Positions 26,401 through 35,176 are shown, counted from the first letter of the stretch. The stretch is 64,000 nucleotides of DNA from Micromonospora sp. WMMD961 (GCF_029626145.1 NZ_JARUBJ010000002.1:6086501-6150500), one strand, 5' to 3'. Numbers and translations are program-made. The notes: generated from the sequence alone by a model not told the origin.

Positions 26401-28578
26401 GGCCGCCGCGAAGGCGTTCTCCACGTGCGGGCGCACCTCGGACAGCTCGTGGTGCCCCTCGGGCAGCATGAGGCCGAAGTCGTACAGGTAGACCCGACCG
26501 TCGATCCGGTCCACCTCGTACGGGTGCTCGTCGACCACCCGGACACCGAGCGAGTGCAGCACCGGCAGCACGGCGGAGAGCATCATCGGCTCGCCGTACC
26601 GGTAGACCTTGAACCGGACGTCCATCGCCTCGGCGAGGTCCGCACCGGGCACCCGGGTGCCGGGCCGGGGCGCGAGCTGCTTACGGAACAGGTGCATCTC
26701 CAGCTGGCCGGGCTCCTCCAGCAGCTCCAGCTTCGCCAGGTCCTTCATCGCCTCGTACGGCGTGTGCCCGTCCTTGTAGCCCTCCGGGAACGCGTCGGCG
26801 TAGCGGGTGAACAGGTGCTTGGCCTGCTCGTCGCCGAGCTTGCGCTCCAGCACCAGCCGGTAGTCGTCGTCCCAGAGCCGGGTCGCGTCGGCCAACTCCT
26901 CGGCCAGCAGGTCGGCGTCGATGTCACCGGGCGGCCGGGTCGGGTCGGTGCGGACGATGAAGTGCACCCGCGCCAGCATCGACTCGGTGACCCGGGTGGT
27001 GTAGTCCACCCCGACACCGTTCAGCTCGCGCAGCAGGATGTCCTGCATGCGTAGCCGGTTCTGGGTGGTGAACCGGTCCCGGGGCAGGTAGATCAGGCAG
27101 GAGATGAACCGCCCGTACGCGTCCCGACGCAGGAACACCCGCAACTGCCGACGCCCGGCCATGCGCAGCACACCGATCACCGCGTGGTACAGGTCGTCGG
27201 TCTTGATCTGGAACAGCTCGTCGCGAGGGTAGGTCTCCAGGATCTGGATCAGATCCTTGCCGGAGTGGCTGCGCTGGCTCAGGCCGGAACGGTCCAGCAC
27301 CTCGGCCACCTTGCGGCGTACCACCGGTAGTTCACGGACGCTGGTCCGGTAAGCGGCCGTGGAGAACAGGCCCAGGAACCGCCGCTCGCCGATCACCTCG
27401 CCGGCGGAGTTGAAGATCTTGAAGCCGATGTAGTCGAGGTAGGCCGAGCGGTGCACGGTGGCCCGCGAGTTGGCCTTGGTGATGATGAGCAGGCGCTTCT
27501 CCAGCACCTTCTCGTGCGCCTCGGGCGTCATCGACGACAGCGACCGCGCGTCCGGCGAATCGGAGCGCAGGATGCCCAGGCCGGTGCCGAGCACCGCCTC
27601 CAGCGCCTTGCCGTCGACCGGGTCGGTCGCGTCGCCCCCGGGGGCGTCCACCAGCCGGTACTCGCGGTAGCCGAGGAAGGTGAAGTGGTCGTGGGCGAGC
27701 CACCGCAGCAGCTCCACCGAGTCGGTGATGTCCTTCTCCGGCACCGGTGGACGGTTGTCGGAGGTGCGGGCCGAGGCCAGCTCGTCGGCGAGCGCGAGGG
27801 CCCGCTGACGCATCTTCGGCCAGTCCTCGACCGCTTCCCGCACGTCGGTGAGCACCCGCTGCAACTCGCGGCGCAGCCGCTCCCGCTCGGACACGTCCCG
27901 GACCGGGTCGATCTCGATCCGCATCCAGCTCTCGATGATGTCGCCGGCGATCGCGTCGTCCGGCTCCACGTCCGCGGAGACCTCGGTGAGCCGGCCCAGC
28001 GGCTCCCGCCGGACCACCACGAGCGGGTGCACCAGCAGGTGCACGTCGAGGTGGTACGAGTTGAGCAGAGCGGTGACCGAGTCGACCAGGAACGGCATGT
28101 CGTCCGTGACGATCTCGACGACGGTGTGGTGCTGGTCGGCGTGCGGTTCGTGGATCCGCAGCTTCAACTCGCCCGGAACCCGCTGCTGGGCGAGGTCCCG
28201 GTGCGCCCGGGCCGCGTCGAGCATCTCCTCGGCCGTGAAGCCGACCAACTCCTCGTCCGGTGCGAACCGCCAGAAACGGCCGACAAGTGTCGCCGCGTCG
28301 TGGTCGTCCCCCGCGAGCGCGACAGCCTGGGCCACCAGGCGCTCCGCGTTGGGGACGGGCTCGTCGAGCTCGGCGTCCTCCACGTCGTCGGCCAACGCCT
28401 CGGTCGGCAGGCCCAGATCGTAGATGGTGTCGATGCTCGACCCGGTCAGCCCGGTGACTCCCGTGTCGAGCCGGCCGTAGCCGTCTCCGTCGGTCGCCGA
28501 ATCGAAGTTGTCGTCGTCCCGGCCGGAGTCATCCTGCCGGAGGTCGGGTTCCGGTTTGATCGCCGGACGCCGGTCCAT
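23497..28578 (-). CDS. gdhB: NAD-specific glutamate dehydrogenase, large (180-kDa class) type
   Basis: 1693-residue cytosolic enzyme for oxidative deamination of glutamate to 2-oxoglutarate with NAD. The length and layout match the large class known from Streptomyces and Pseudomonas: a long N-terminal regulatory region with ACT-like parts (MPFLVDSVTALLNSYHLDVH near 190), then the catalytic core. Core motifs are RGGLRWSDRREDFRTEVLGL, VKNTVIVPVGAKGGFVLK, FTVVGVGDMSGDVFGNGM and RVAGEGGNLGWTQLGR. A long helical C-terminal region follows. ATG 28578 has GGGGAG at good distance; GTG 28587 is an alternative. It is transcribed alone, divergent from a penicillin-binding protein. The symbol follows common actinobacterial usage. 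Confidence 0.95.
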   Translation of the reverse strand: MDRRPAIKPEPDLRQDDSGRDDDNFDSATDGDGYGRLDTGVTGLTGSSIDTIYDLGLPTEALADDVEDAELDEPVPNAERLVAQAVALAGDDHDAATLVGRFWRFAPDEELVGFTAEEMLDAARAHRDLAQQRVPGELKLRIHEPHADQHHTVVEIVTDDMPFLVDSVTALLNSYHLDVHLLVHPLVVVRREPLGRLTEVSADVEPDDAIAGDIIESWMRIEIDPVRDVSERERLRRELQRVLTDVREAVEDWPKMRQRALALADELASARTSDNRPPVPEKDITDSVELLRWLAHDHFTFLGYREYRLVDAPGGDATDPVDGKALEAVLGTGLGILRSDSPDARSLSSMTPEAHEKVLEKRLLIITKANSRATVHRSAYLDYIGFKIFNSAGEVIGERRFLGLFSTAAYRTSVRELPVVRRKVAEVLDRSGLSQRSHSGKDLIQILETYPRDELFQIKTDDLYHAVIGVLRMAGRRQLRVFLRRDAYGRFISCLIYLPRDRFTTQNRLRMQDILLRELNGVGVDYTTRVTESMLARVHFIVRTDPTRPPGDIDADLLAEELADATRLWDDDYRLVLERKLGDEQAKHLFTRYADAFPEGYKDGHTPYEAMKDLAKLELLEEPGQLEMHLFRKQLAPRPGTRVPGADLAEAMDVRFKVYRYGEPMMLSAVLPVLHSLGVRVVDEHPYEVDRIDGRVYLYDFGLMLPEGHHELSEVRPHVENAFAAAWRGEAEVDRFNELVLRAGLTWRQVVVLRAYAKYLRQAGTVFSQDYMEQTFIAYPKLAALLVELFETRFAPGESSTEQRQQRSGELVETIRGALDDVASLDQDRILRSYLTLIEATLRTSFYQKRGDGRPKAYVAFKLDPQAIPDLPAPRPKFEIFVYSPRFEGVHLRFGPVARGGLRWSDRREDFRTEVLGLVKAQMVKNTVIVPVGAKGGFVLKQKPGDRDEAVACYQEFVGAMLDVTDNIVSGQIVPPEDVVRHDGDDPYLVVAADKGTATFSDIANEISTAHHFWMGDAFASGGSAGYDHKKMGITARGAWESVKRHFRELGLDTQTQDFTVVGVGDMSGDVFGNGMLLSEHIRLVAAFDHRHIFLDPEPDAATSYAERRRLFDLPRSSWEDYNPELISAGGGIFPRTAKSIPITPQVRAAIGLGDDVTQLSPQDLMKAIVTAPVDLFWNGGIGTYVKASSQTNAEVGDKSNDAIRVDGRDLRCRVAGEGGNLGWTQLGRIEYALTGGRIYTDFIDNAAGVDTSDHEVNIKILLNTAVADGELTTADRDELLAGMTDEVAELVLRDNYDQARAINNSQAQAASLLPVHRRMINELERSGGLDRALEALPPDEELAVRSESGLTAPEFAVLLAYVKIVLEREILTEGLADEEWTTEVLVNYFPTPMRERFADRMGRHRLRRDIVTTVLVNEAINRGGISFIFRVVEETAASAADVIRAYVVVSEVFGLRDLWDAVEALDNKVAPELQTSVYLDTRRLLDRAVRWLVSNRRSPIDVPAEIDRLRDGVTRLLPGLEDLFYGNERQGIAAHMDSMTERGLPRELAERATRLMYSFGLMDVVETANASGRDVSEVASVYFVLSDLFRVDSLLSKISLLPREDRWQTLARMALRYDLYAALAALTAEVLDSTPDDLPPHERVQQWEQSNATSIHRARRAMGEFDESRADLAALSVLLRQIRTLVRTSAAA

Positions 28579-28867
28579 CGGTGCCACTCCCCTCGACCCA
28601 CCGCGTTGTGGGTCACTCTGCCGCCCAGCCTAGGCCCTGCCGTTCTGCGCCTTCGTCGGCGGACCATCGACCAGACGTCCGGATCGGGACTTTGTCCTTT
28701 CACCCGTTGCGGGTCCGAGGTTGGCCGGCTGCGGGATACCCCGCCACGCGATGTTCATCACACGGGCTCGGCCCGTCTTTGACCGCCTTCGCGCTCGCGG
28801 GGGACGTTGGGGACGGCGCTCACGTATTACCGTGCGAGGGCACTCTGAGATCGGAAGGACCAGCTCC

Positions 28868-30832
28868 ATGCCCTTGTCGTACCCCCGGCCCCACCGGCCG
28901 AACCACGCCCGCCGTCTGCTCGCCGCCCTCACCACCGCGGCGCTCACGGCCGGCGTTCTGGCCGGCTGCTCGGGTGACGACGGGCCGGAGCGCACCGTCG
29001 ACGCGTTCCTCTCCGGTTGGCGCAGCGGTGACCTCCACGCGGTCGGCCTGATCGACCCGACCGGCAGCAAGCTGCCGTCGGCCGACGTGACACGCGAGAT
29101 CAAGGAGCTCTCCGGTGAGTTGGCGGCCACCCCACCCAAACTGACGCGTCGCGGCGAGCCGAAGGTCACGGCGGACATCGCGACCGCGACCGTCCAGGTG
29201 GAGTGGACCCTGCCGGGTCAGACCCGCTGGGCGTACGACCGGGAGGTACGCCTCGCCCAGGGCGATGGCGACCAGTGGCAGGTGATCTGGGAGCCACGGG
29301 TGGTGCACGATCAGCTCACCAAGGGTGACCGGTTGGGGTTGCGCCGCGACGCCGCCGCCCGGGCCGGTGTGCTGGACAGCGCCGGGAACCCGATCGTGAC
29401 GCCCCGCCCGGTGGTGCGGGTGGGTGTGCAACCCAACGGGGTCGCCGACATGAAGACCCTCGTCAAGGATCTCGACGCCGCGTTCAAGGCGATCCGTCCG
29501 GCGCTGGTCCCCGCCGTCGACCTGGGTGACCTGCCCGAGCGGGTGGCCGAGGCCGAGCCGGGGGCCTTCGTCGAGGTGGTGTCGCTGCGCGAGGAGGCGT
29601 ACCTGCAGATCAAGCCCCGGATCTACGACCTGCCCGGCACCAAGTTCATCTCGGGCAAGGTCGACCTGGCGCCGACCCGCGAGTTCGCCCGGGCGGTGCT
29701 CGGCACTGTCGATCCGGCGCAGGCGGACGACCTCGCCGCGCACCCGGACCGGTACGTCGCCGGTGACCTGGTCGGGCACGGCGGGTTGCAGGGTCGCTAC
29801 GACGAACGGTTGCGCGGCGGCCCCGGGCTGACCGTGCTGGTCGAGCGTCCCACCGAGGGCGGCAAGCTGGAGCCGACCGGCGCGGAGCTGTTCCGGCGGG
29901 AGCCGCAGCTCGGCCAGCCGTTGAAGACCACGCTGGACGTCGCCGTCCAGAACGCGGCCGACGGGGCCTTGCGCGCGGAGTCCCGCCGGTCCGCCCTGGT
30001 GGCGGTCCGGATCAGCGACGGCGCGGTGCTCGCCGCGGCGAACGGCCCCGGGCCGGCCGGTGAGAATCTCGCCTTCAACGCCCAGGTGCCGCCGGGCTCC
30101 ACGTTCAAGATGGTCAGCACACTCGGCCTGCTGGACCGGGGCGCGGTCACGCTGGACGGGCCGGTGGGCTGCCCGAAGACCTTCACCGTTGACGGCCGGT
30201 CCTTCAAGAACTCCGACAACTTCGAGCTCGGCTCGGTGCCGTTCCGCACCGACTTCGCCAAGTCCTGCAACACGGCGTTCGCCTCGCTGGCACCGAAGCT
30301 CGGCGGCGACGGGTTGGCCGCCGCCGGCCGCTCGTTGGGCCTGGAGGGCCAGTGGGACCTCGGCACCGACGCCTTCACCGGCAAGGTGTCGACAGGCGGC
30401 AGCCTGGCCGAGCAGGCTGCGGCGTCGTTCGGGCAGGGCACCACGTTGGTCAGCCCGCTGGCGATGGCCGGGGCCACCGCAGCCGTCGCCCGAGGCCGTT
30501 TCGAACAGCCGAAGCTGGTGCTCGACCCGGCGCCGGCCAAGCCCGCGCCGGCCGGCGAGCAGCTCAAGCAAGAATCGGTCACCGCGCTGCGGTCGATGAT
30601 GCGCGAGGTGGTCACCACCGGCACCGGCAGCGCGCTCAAGGACGTGCCGGGTGAGGTCCACGGCAAGACCGGCACCGCGGAGTACGACGACAACCCGGCC
30701 CACACTCACGCCTGGTTCGTCGGTTGGCGAGGCGACGTGGCGTTCGCGGTGTTCGTGGAGAAGGGCGGTGCCAGCACGGCGTCGGCCGTCCCGATCGCCG
30801 AGCGTTTCCTCCGCGCCCTCCCGGCTGCCTGA
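28868..30832 (+). CDS. Lipoprotein class B penicillin-binding protein (transpeptidase)
   Basis: 654-residue peptidoglycan DD-transpeptidase anchored as a lipoprotein: the signal peptide ends in the lipobox LAGC at about residue 35. An NTF2-like MecA N-terminal domain (about 40-150, ERTVDAFLSGWRSGDL) is followed by a PBP dimer domain. The transpeptidase domain has the three active-site motifs: S-T-F-K near 411 (GSTFKMVSTLGLLDRG), S-C-N near 465 (KSCNTAFASLAPKLGG) and K-T-G-T near 600 (HGKTGTAEYDD). GGAAGGA precedes the ATG. The MecA_N plus transpeptidase layout is shared with low-affinity PBPs, so lower beta-lactam sensitivity is possible but unproven. Confidence 0.92.
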   Translation: MPLSYPRPHRPNHARRLLAALTTAALTAGVLAGCSGDDGPERTVDAFLSGWRSGDLHAVGLIDPTGSKLPSADVTREIKELSGELAATPPKLTRRGEPKVTADIATATVQVEWTLPGQTRWAYDREVRLAQGDGDQWQVIWEPRVVHDQLTKGDRLGLRRDAAARAGVLDSAGNPIVTPRPVVRVGVQPNGVADMKTLVKDLDAAFKAIRPALVPAVDLGDLPERVAEAEPGAFVEVVSLREEAYLQIKPRIYDLPGTKFISGKVDLAPTREFARAVLGTVDPAQADDLAAHPDRYVAGDLVGHGGLQGRYDERLRGGPGLTVLVERPTEGGKLEPTGAELFRREPQLGQPLKTTLDVAVQNAADGALRAESRRSALVAVRISDGAVLAAANGPGPAGENLAFNAQVPPGSTFKMVSTLGLLDRGAVTLDGPVGCPKTFTVDGRSFKNSDNFELGSVPFRTDFAKSCNTAFASLAPKLGGDGLAAAGRSLGLEGQWDLGTDAFTGKVSTGGSLAEQAAASFGQGTTLVSPLAMAGATAAVARGRFEQPKLVLDPAPAKPAPAGEQLKQESVTALRSMMREVVTTGTGSALKDVPGEVHGKTGTAEYDDNPAHTHAWFVGWRGDVAFAVFVEKGGASTASAVPIAERFLRALPAA

Positions 30833-30882
30833 CCTCGACCGCGGCCCCTTCGGCCTTGATCGACTCGCGGACCGCGAGCGAG

Positions 30883-32220
30883 TCAGGCAGTGTCAGCTTT
30901 GTGCAGATCTGCGCCGTTTTCGCTGGCGGAGTTCGGGCCTGAAGGGTCCTGGGCGGGCGGCGAGGTTCGCCGGAGGAGACCTGGGCCGGCCGAAGCGGGC
31001 GGGCCGACCGGTTCACGCTCGACCGCAACCGGGATCACGGCCGCCACCCCCGACGGCTCGGCGTAGGCAGGTCCGGGAATGCCCGACTGCTCCGCCTCGA
31101 CCGCGCCGTCCCTGTCGGCATCAGCCATCCCGCTGCCGGATCCGTCTACGCCGGCAAGACCCACAGCGTCCAGCCCGTTCACCCCACCGGACCGCCCCGC
31201 GTCGAGCCGATCCACCCCGGCGGACCGCTCCGCACGGTCGGCGGGAGCGCCGCGCCGGGGGCCGGGGGCTGGCCGGGCCGACAGCAGTCGGGGCGGCACC
31301 GCCTCGGGGGCGGTGACCGGGGCCAGGCCGGCGACCACGGTGTTGACGATCTCGGCCGCGTACGAGCCGTCCGGATCGTAGTCGGGGTCGAAGACGGTCA
31401 ACTCGACGCCGAGGCAGTGCGGGGTGTCGACCAGGCCGGCGAGCAGGATCTCCAGCTCGGCGAAGGCGATGCCGCCGGGGTCGGGGGCGTCCACGGCGGG
31501 CATCACCGCGGGGTCGAGAACGTCCACGTCGATGTGCACCCAGTAACCCGCGCAGTCGGCGAGTTGCTCGTGCGCCCACTGGGCCGTCCGGGCGGCGCCC
31601 TCGGCCCGCAGCGCGGGGACCGGGCGGGTGGTGATCCCGGCGGCCTGGAGGTCGAGACGGTACTCGTCCTGGGCGCGGATGCCGAGCACCACCACGTCGA
31701 TGTCGCGGAAGTAGGGCCGGCGTCCTTCCAGTGCGGCCAGATCGGCCTGGCCTCGCCCGGTGACGAGGGCGAGGTCTTCACCGGCGGCCGCGCCGACGTA
31801 GGAGGCGTTGCCGGGATGCCGGAAGTCGGAGTGCCCGTCGACGAAGACCAGCCCGATCCGCCCGCCGACGGCCTCACCGAGGCGGTGCATGGCCAACGCC
31901 GAGCCGAGCAGCACCGAGCAGTCGCCGCCCAGCACCACCGGGAACTCTCCCCGGTCGATGATCGAGCCGATCCGTTCGGCGAGCGCCAGCGAGTAGTCGG
32001 CGATCTCCCGAGCGTGGCACACCCCGTCGCCGGGCCGCCAGTCGCCCGGGTCGTAGCGGGGTGGGGTGATACAGCCGGCGTCGCGGGCGCGCAGCCGGGC
32101 CAGCAGGTCGTGGTCGCGCAGCGCGCCGGGCGCCTTGGCACAACCGGGGACCGACGTGGCCGTCGGCGGCCGTAGTCCAAGGTTTGTCGGCGCGTCGAGG
32201 ACGGCGATCCGGCGCATCAT
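30883..32220 (-). CDS. Arginase/agmatinase family protein with long C-terminal tail
   Basis: 445 residues. The first ~310 form an arginase/agmatinase/formimidoylglutamase fold, binuclear manganese enzymes that hydrolyse guanidino compounds. Metal-site motifs: VLGGDCSVLLGSA, FVDGHSDFR and HIDVDVLDP. The first motif has Cys where the family normally has His (G-G-D-H), so one manganese ligand is altered. The last ~130 residues are Ala/Gly/Pro/Asp-rich, carry internal AGVD and GLDA repeats and have no fold match. Arginases normally end near residue 300-320. Two adjacent ATG codons follow GGGAG. The substrate is not predictable from the sequence. Confidence 0.82.
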   Translation of the reverse strand: MMRRIAVLDAPTNLGLRPPTATSVPGCAKAPGALRDHDLLARLRARDAGCITPPRYDPGDWRPGDGVCHAREIADYSLALAERIGSIIDRGEFPVVLGGDCSVLLGSALAMHRLGEAVGGRIGLVFVDGHSDFRHPGNASYVGAAAGEDLALVTGRGQADLAALEGRRPYFRDIDVVVLGIRAQDEYRLDLQAAGITTRPVPALRAEGAARTAQWAHEQLADCAGYWVHIDVDVLDPAVMPAVDAPDPGGIAFAELEILLAGLVDTPHCLGVELTVFDPDYDPDGSYAAEIVNTVVAGLAPVTAPEAVPPRLLSARPAPGPRRGAPADRAERSAGVDRLDAGRSGGVNGLDAVGLAGVDGSGSGMADADRDGAVEAEQSGIPGPAYAEPSGVAAVIPVAVEREPVGPPASAGPGLLRRTSPPAQDPSGPNSASENGADLHKADTA

Positions 32221-32286
32221 GAGCTCCCGTCCTCGGTGGTCGGGCGGGCCGGCCGGAACGCCGGCCCGCGCTGGCGTGCTACGAAC

Positions 32287-33201
32287 TCAGAACAGGGCGC
32301 TGGCCAGGGCGCGGCGTGCCGAGGCGACCGCCGGATCGTCCGGGCCGGCGATGGAGAAGAGCGAGACCAGGTGCTGGCGCACCGTCTCACGGTCCTCGCC
32401 GGCGGTGCGCCGGACCAGGCCGACGAGCCGGGAGTAGGCCTGCTCGGCCAGGCCGCTGAGCACCTCGATGTCGGCGGCCAGCAGCTGGGCCGCCACGTCG
32501 TCGGGGGCGCTCTCGGCGGCGGCCAGCGCGGTGGAGGGGTCCGCGCCGGCCACCCGGCGGGCCACCCCGACCTGGGCCAGCCCCGCCGTTGCCGCCGCGT
32601 CCGCCGGCGCGTCGGCCAGGATCTTCCGGTACGCCTGCTCGGCGGCGTCCAGGTCACCGCTCATCAGCGCGTCGTCCGCCTCGTCGAGGCGGGGGTCCTC
32701 CGGTTCGGCGACGGTCACGCCGCCGGCCTTGAGCACGGCCTGGAGCCACTGCCGCAACTGCGCCTCGGGCACCACCCCGGAGAACGCGTCGACCGGCTGC
32801 CCACCGACGACCGCGTAGACCATGGGGATGCCCTGGACCCGGAACATCTGGGCGATTCGCGGATTTTCCTGCACGTCGACCCGTGCCAGCACCCAGCTGC
32901 CGTCGCCCTCGGCGTTCAGTCGCTCCAACACCGGTGCGAACTCGTCGCTCTCCGGGAAGCCGGCGGCGCCGAAGAACACGACGACGGGCATGGCCATCGA
33001 CCGTTCGAGCACGTCGGACTGGATGGTCGCCTCGGTGACGTCGACGATGGCGGTGTTACCGCCGGCGGCGGGCGCGCCGCTGGACGGGCCGCCCTGCGGA
33101 GGCGTGCCGGGGCGGGAGCTGGCTGGTGCGGGGCCGCGCAGTGTGCTGAGGTCGACCGCGCCGCGGGTGAAGATCGACGAGGTGATCCGTGGGTCGCTCA
33201 T
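32287..33201 (-). CDS. Thioredoxin-fold TPR protein (YbbN/CnoX-like)
   Basis: 304 residues. A disordered Pro/Gly/Ala N-terminus (~20-50) precedes a thioredoxin-fold domain (about 50-160: VVVFFGAAGFPESDEFAPVL, ARVDVQENPRIAQMFRVQGI, PMVYAVVGGQPVDAFSG). TPR-like helices follow to the end (DEADDALMSGDLDAAEQAYR). The usual CxxC redox motif is absent, replaced by A-A-G-F-P-E-S. The protein therefore probably acts as a holdase/co-chaperone rather than a disulfide reductase, as described for YbbN. It sits 66 bp upstream of the arginase gene on the same strand. Confidence 0.9.
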   Translation of the reverse strand: MSDPRITSSIFTRGAVDLSTLRGPAPASSRPGTPPQGGPSSGAPAAGGNTAIVDVTEATIQSDVLERSMAMPVVVFFGAAGFPESDEFAPVLERLNAEGDGSWVLARVDVQENPRIAQMFRVQGIPMVYAVVGGQPVDAFSGVVPEAQLRQWLQAVLKAGGVTVAEPEDPRLDEADDALMSGDLDAAEQAYRKILADAPADAAATAGLAQVGVARRVAGADPSTALAAAESAPDDVAAQLLAADIEVLSGLAEQAYSRLVGLVRRTAGEDRETVRQHLVSLFSIAGPDDPAVASARRALASALF

Positions 33202-33285
33202 GGTTACCTAGTCTCGCACGTGAGCCCGGATTCTCAGCTCACCCGCAACCCCGACGTTGCAACTCTCACGCCCCGCCGCACACCC

Positions 33286-33360
33286 CCGCGATCGTGCACT
33301 CCCGGAGGGCGAACACGCGCCGTTTGCCGCATTCATTCGGCCGGAAATGCACGATCGCGG
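33286..33360. repeat. Intergenic inverted repeat (13-bp arms)
   Basis: CCGCGATCGTGCA (33286-33298) and its exact reverse complement (33348-33360) enclose 49 nt in the 170-bp gap between the thioredoxin-like and mutase genes. The right arm ends 12 bp past the mutase stop. It is one of several palindromic intergenic elements in the window and could form the mutase transcript end. Confidence 0.85.
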
Positions 33361-33371
33361 AAGGGTGTCCG

Positions 33372-35060
33372 TCAGAAGCGGGCCGGCTCGCGGTAGGTGC
33401 CCCACTCGGCGCGGAGCGCGTCGCAGATCTCGCCCAGGGTCGCCTCGGCGCGGACGGCGTCCAGCATCGCGGGGATCATGTTCCCGTCAGTGCGGCTGAC
33501 CTCGACCATCCGGGTCACCGCCGCACGGACCGCCGCCTCGTCCCGGGCGCTCTTGCGCTCGGCGAGCACCCGGCGCTGCTCCAGCTCCACCTCGTGCGAG
33601 ATGCGCAGGATCTCCAGCTCCTTGGCGACCGTGCCGGTGTGGCAGTTGACCCCGACGATCTTCTTGTCGCCCTTTTCGAGGGCCTGCTGGTAGACGAAGG
33701 CCGACTCGGCGATGTGCCCGGTGAACCAGCCGTCCTCGATGCCGCGCAGGATGCCCGAGGTCATCGGGCCGATCTGGTGCGGCCCCTCCCCGCCGAGCTG
33801 CCGGATCCGGGCGAAGATCTCCTCCGCCTCGGCCTCGATCTTGTCGGTCAGCGCCTCGACGTACCAGGAGCCGCCGAGCGGGTCGGCCACGTTGACCACA
33901 CCGGTCTCCTCCATCAGCACCTGCTGCGTACGCAGGGCGATCTCGGCGGACTCGTCGGTGGGCAGCGCCAGCGTCTCGTCCAGCGCGTTGGTGTGCAGCG
34001 AGTTGGTGCCACCGAGCACCGCCGCGAGCGCCTCGACGGCGGTGCGTACGACGTTGTTGACCGGCTGCTGCGCGGTCAACGACACGCCTGCGGTCTGCGT
34101 GTGGAACCGCAGCCAGAGCGCCTTCTCGCTGGTCGCGCCGTAGACGTCGCGCAGCCAGCGGGCCCAGATCCGGCGAGCGGCGCGGAACTTGGCGATCTCC
34201 TCGAAGAAGTCGACGTGCGAGTCGAAGAAGAAGCTCAGCCCCGGTGCGAACACGTTGACGTCCAGCCCGCGGGAGAGACCCAGCTCCACGTAGCCGAAAC
34301 CGTCGGCCAGGGTGTACGCCAACTCCTGCGCGGCGGTCGAGCCGGCCTCGCGGATGTGGTAGCCGGAGACCGACAGCGGCTTGTAGCGCGGGATCTCGGC
34401 GGCGCAGTATTCCATCAGGTCGCCGATCAGGCGCAGGTGCGGCTCGGGGTCGAAGAGCCACTCCTTCTGCGCGATGTACTCCTTGAAGATGTCGGTCTGG
34501 AGCGTGCCGTCCAGCGTGGACAGGTCGGCGCCCTGCCTCTCGGCCGCGACCAGGTACATGCAGAACACCGGCACGGCCGGGCCGGAGATGGTCATCGAGG
34601 TGGTGACACCGGCCAGGTCGATGCCGTCGAAGAGCGCCTGCATGTCGGTGGCGGTGTCGATGGCGACGCCGCAGTGCCCGACCTCGCCGAGCGACTGCGG
34701 GTCGTCCGAGTCGCGACCCATCAGCGTGGGCATGTCGAACGCGACCGAGAGGCCGCCACCACCCGCGCCGAGGATCATCTTGTAGCGCTCGTTGGTCTGC
34801 TGGGCGTTGCCGAAGCCGGCGAACTGCCGGATCGTCCAGGTCCGTCCGCGGTAGCCGGTCGGATACAGACCTCGGGTGTACGGGTACTCGCCCGGCCAGC
34901 CGATCCGCTCGAAGCCCGGGTACGTGGCGCCCTCCGGCGGCCCGTAGACCGGGTCCACCGGCATTCCGGAGAGCGTGGTGAAGTCGGCGTCCCGCTTGCG
35001 CGCGGCGTCGTAACGGGCCTGCCAGCGCGCCCGTCCGGCGTCGATCTCGTCGGCGTCCAT
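33372..35060 (-). CDS. icmA: Isobutyryl-CoA mutase large subunit-like (B12-dependent acyl-CoA mutase)
   Basis: 562-residue TIM-barrel catalytic subunit of an adenosylcobalamin-dependent mutase that moves the carbon skeleton of an acyl-CoA. Family motifs: RTWTIRQFAGFGNAQQTNER, GGGGLSVAFDMPTLMGRDSD, TSMTISGPA, SVSGYHIREAGST and GGTNSLHTNALDE. The length equals IcmA (about 566). At the position of the methylmalonyl-CoA-binding Arg the sequence is I-A-Q-K-E-W, with Gln as in isobutyryl-CoA mutase, so isobutyryl-CoA is favoured over methylmalonyl-CoA. There is no B12-binding domain and no small subunit gene in the window. ATG 35060 follows AGGAGGAG. A shared operator-like motif lies 54 bp upstream. 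Confidence 0.88.
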   Translation of the reverse strand: MDADEIDAGRARWQARYDAARKRDADFTTLSGMPVDPVYGPPEGATYPGFERIGWPGEYPYTRGLYPTGYRGRTWTIRQFAGFGNAQQTNERYKMILGAGGGGLSVAFDMPTLMGRDSDDPQSLGEVGHCGVAIDTATDMQALFDGIDLAGVTTSMTISGPAVPVFCMYLVAAERQGADLSTLDGTLQTDIFKEYIAQKEWLFDPEPHLRLIGDLMEYCAAEIPRYKPLSVSGYHIREAGSTAAQELAYTLADGFGYVELGLSRGLDVNVFAPGLSFFFDSHVDFFEEIAKFRAARRIWARWLRDVYGATSEKALWLRFHTQTAGVSLTAQQPVNNVVRTAVEALAAVLGGTNSLHTNALDETLALPTDESAEIALRTQQVLMEETGVVNVADPLGGSWYVEALTDKIEAEAEEIFARIRQLGGEGPHQIGPMTSGILRGIEDGWFTGHIAESAFVYQQALEKGDKKIVGVNCHTGTVAKELEILRISHEVELEQRRVLAERKSARDEAAVRAAVTRMVEVSRTDGNMIPAMLDAVRAEATLGEICDALRAEWGTYREPARF

Positions 35061-35113
35061 GAGCAGGGCTCCTCCTCGGGTCCTCGACTGCACGTCGAGT
35101 GTAGAGCCCTTAC

Positions 35114-35129
35114 CTGAACGATCGCTAAG
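35114..35129. promoter_or_regulatory. Acyl-CoA regulon motif, site A (icmA-like gene)
   Basis: CTGAACGATCGCTAAG, an imperfect 16-bp palindrome (half-sites CTGAACGA and CTTAGCGA). It is 54 bp upstream of the mutase ATG on the minus strand and 47 bp upstream of a small plus-strand frame. It is the best match to the motif found before six acyl-CoA gene units; a TetR-type operator is inferred. Confidence 0.65.
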
Positions 35130-35176
35130 TCGCGTCGTACCGACGGGTAACCGTCACCGGAGCGACCGCCGGGCGC

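Noticed and set aside
23608..27054. 1148-codon open frame on the plus strand
   Set aside because: It lies wholly antisense to the glutamate dehydrogenase gene, has Arg/Val/His-rich composition typical of a shadow frame in GC-rich DNA and no protein similarity.
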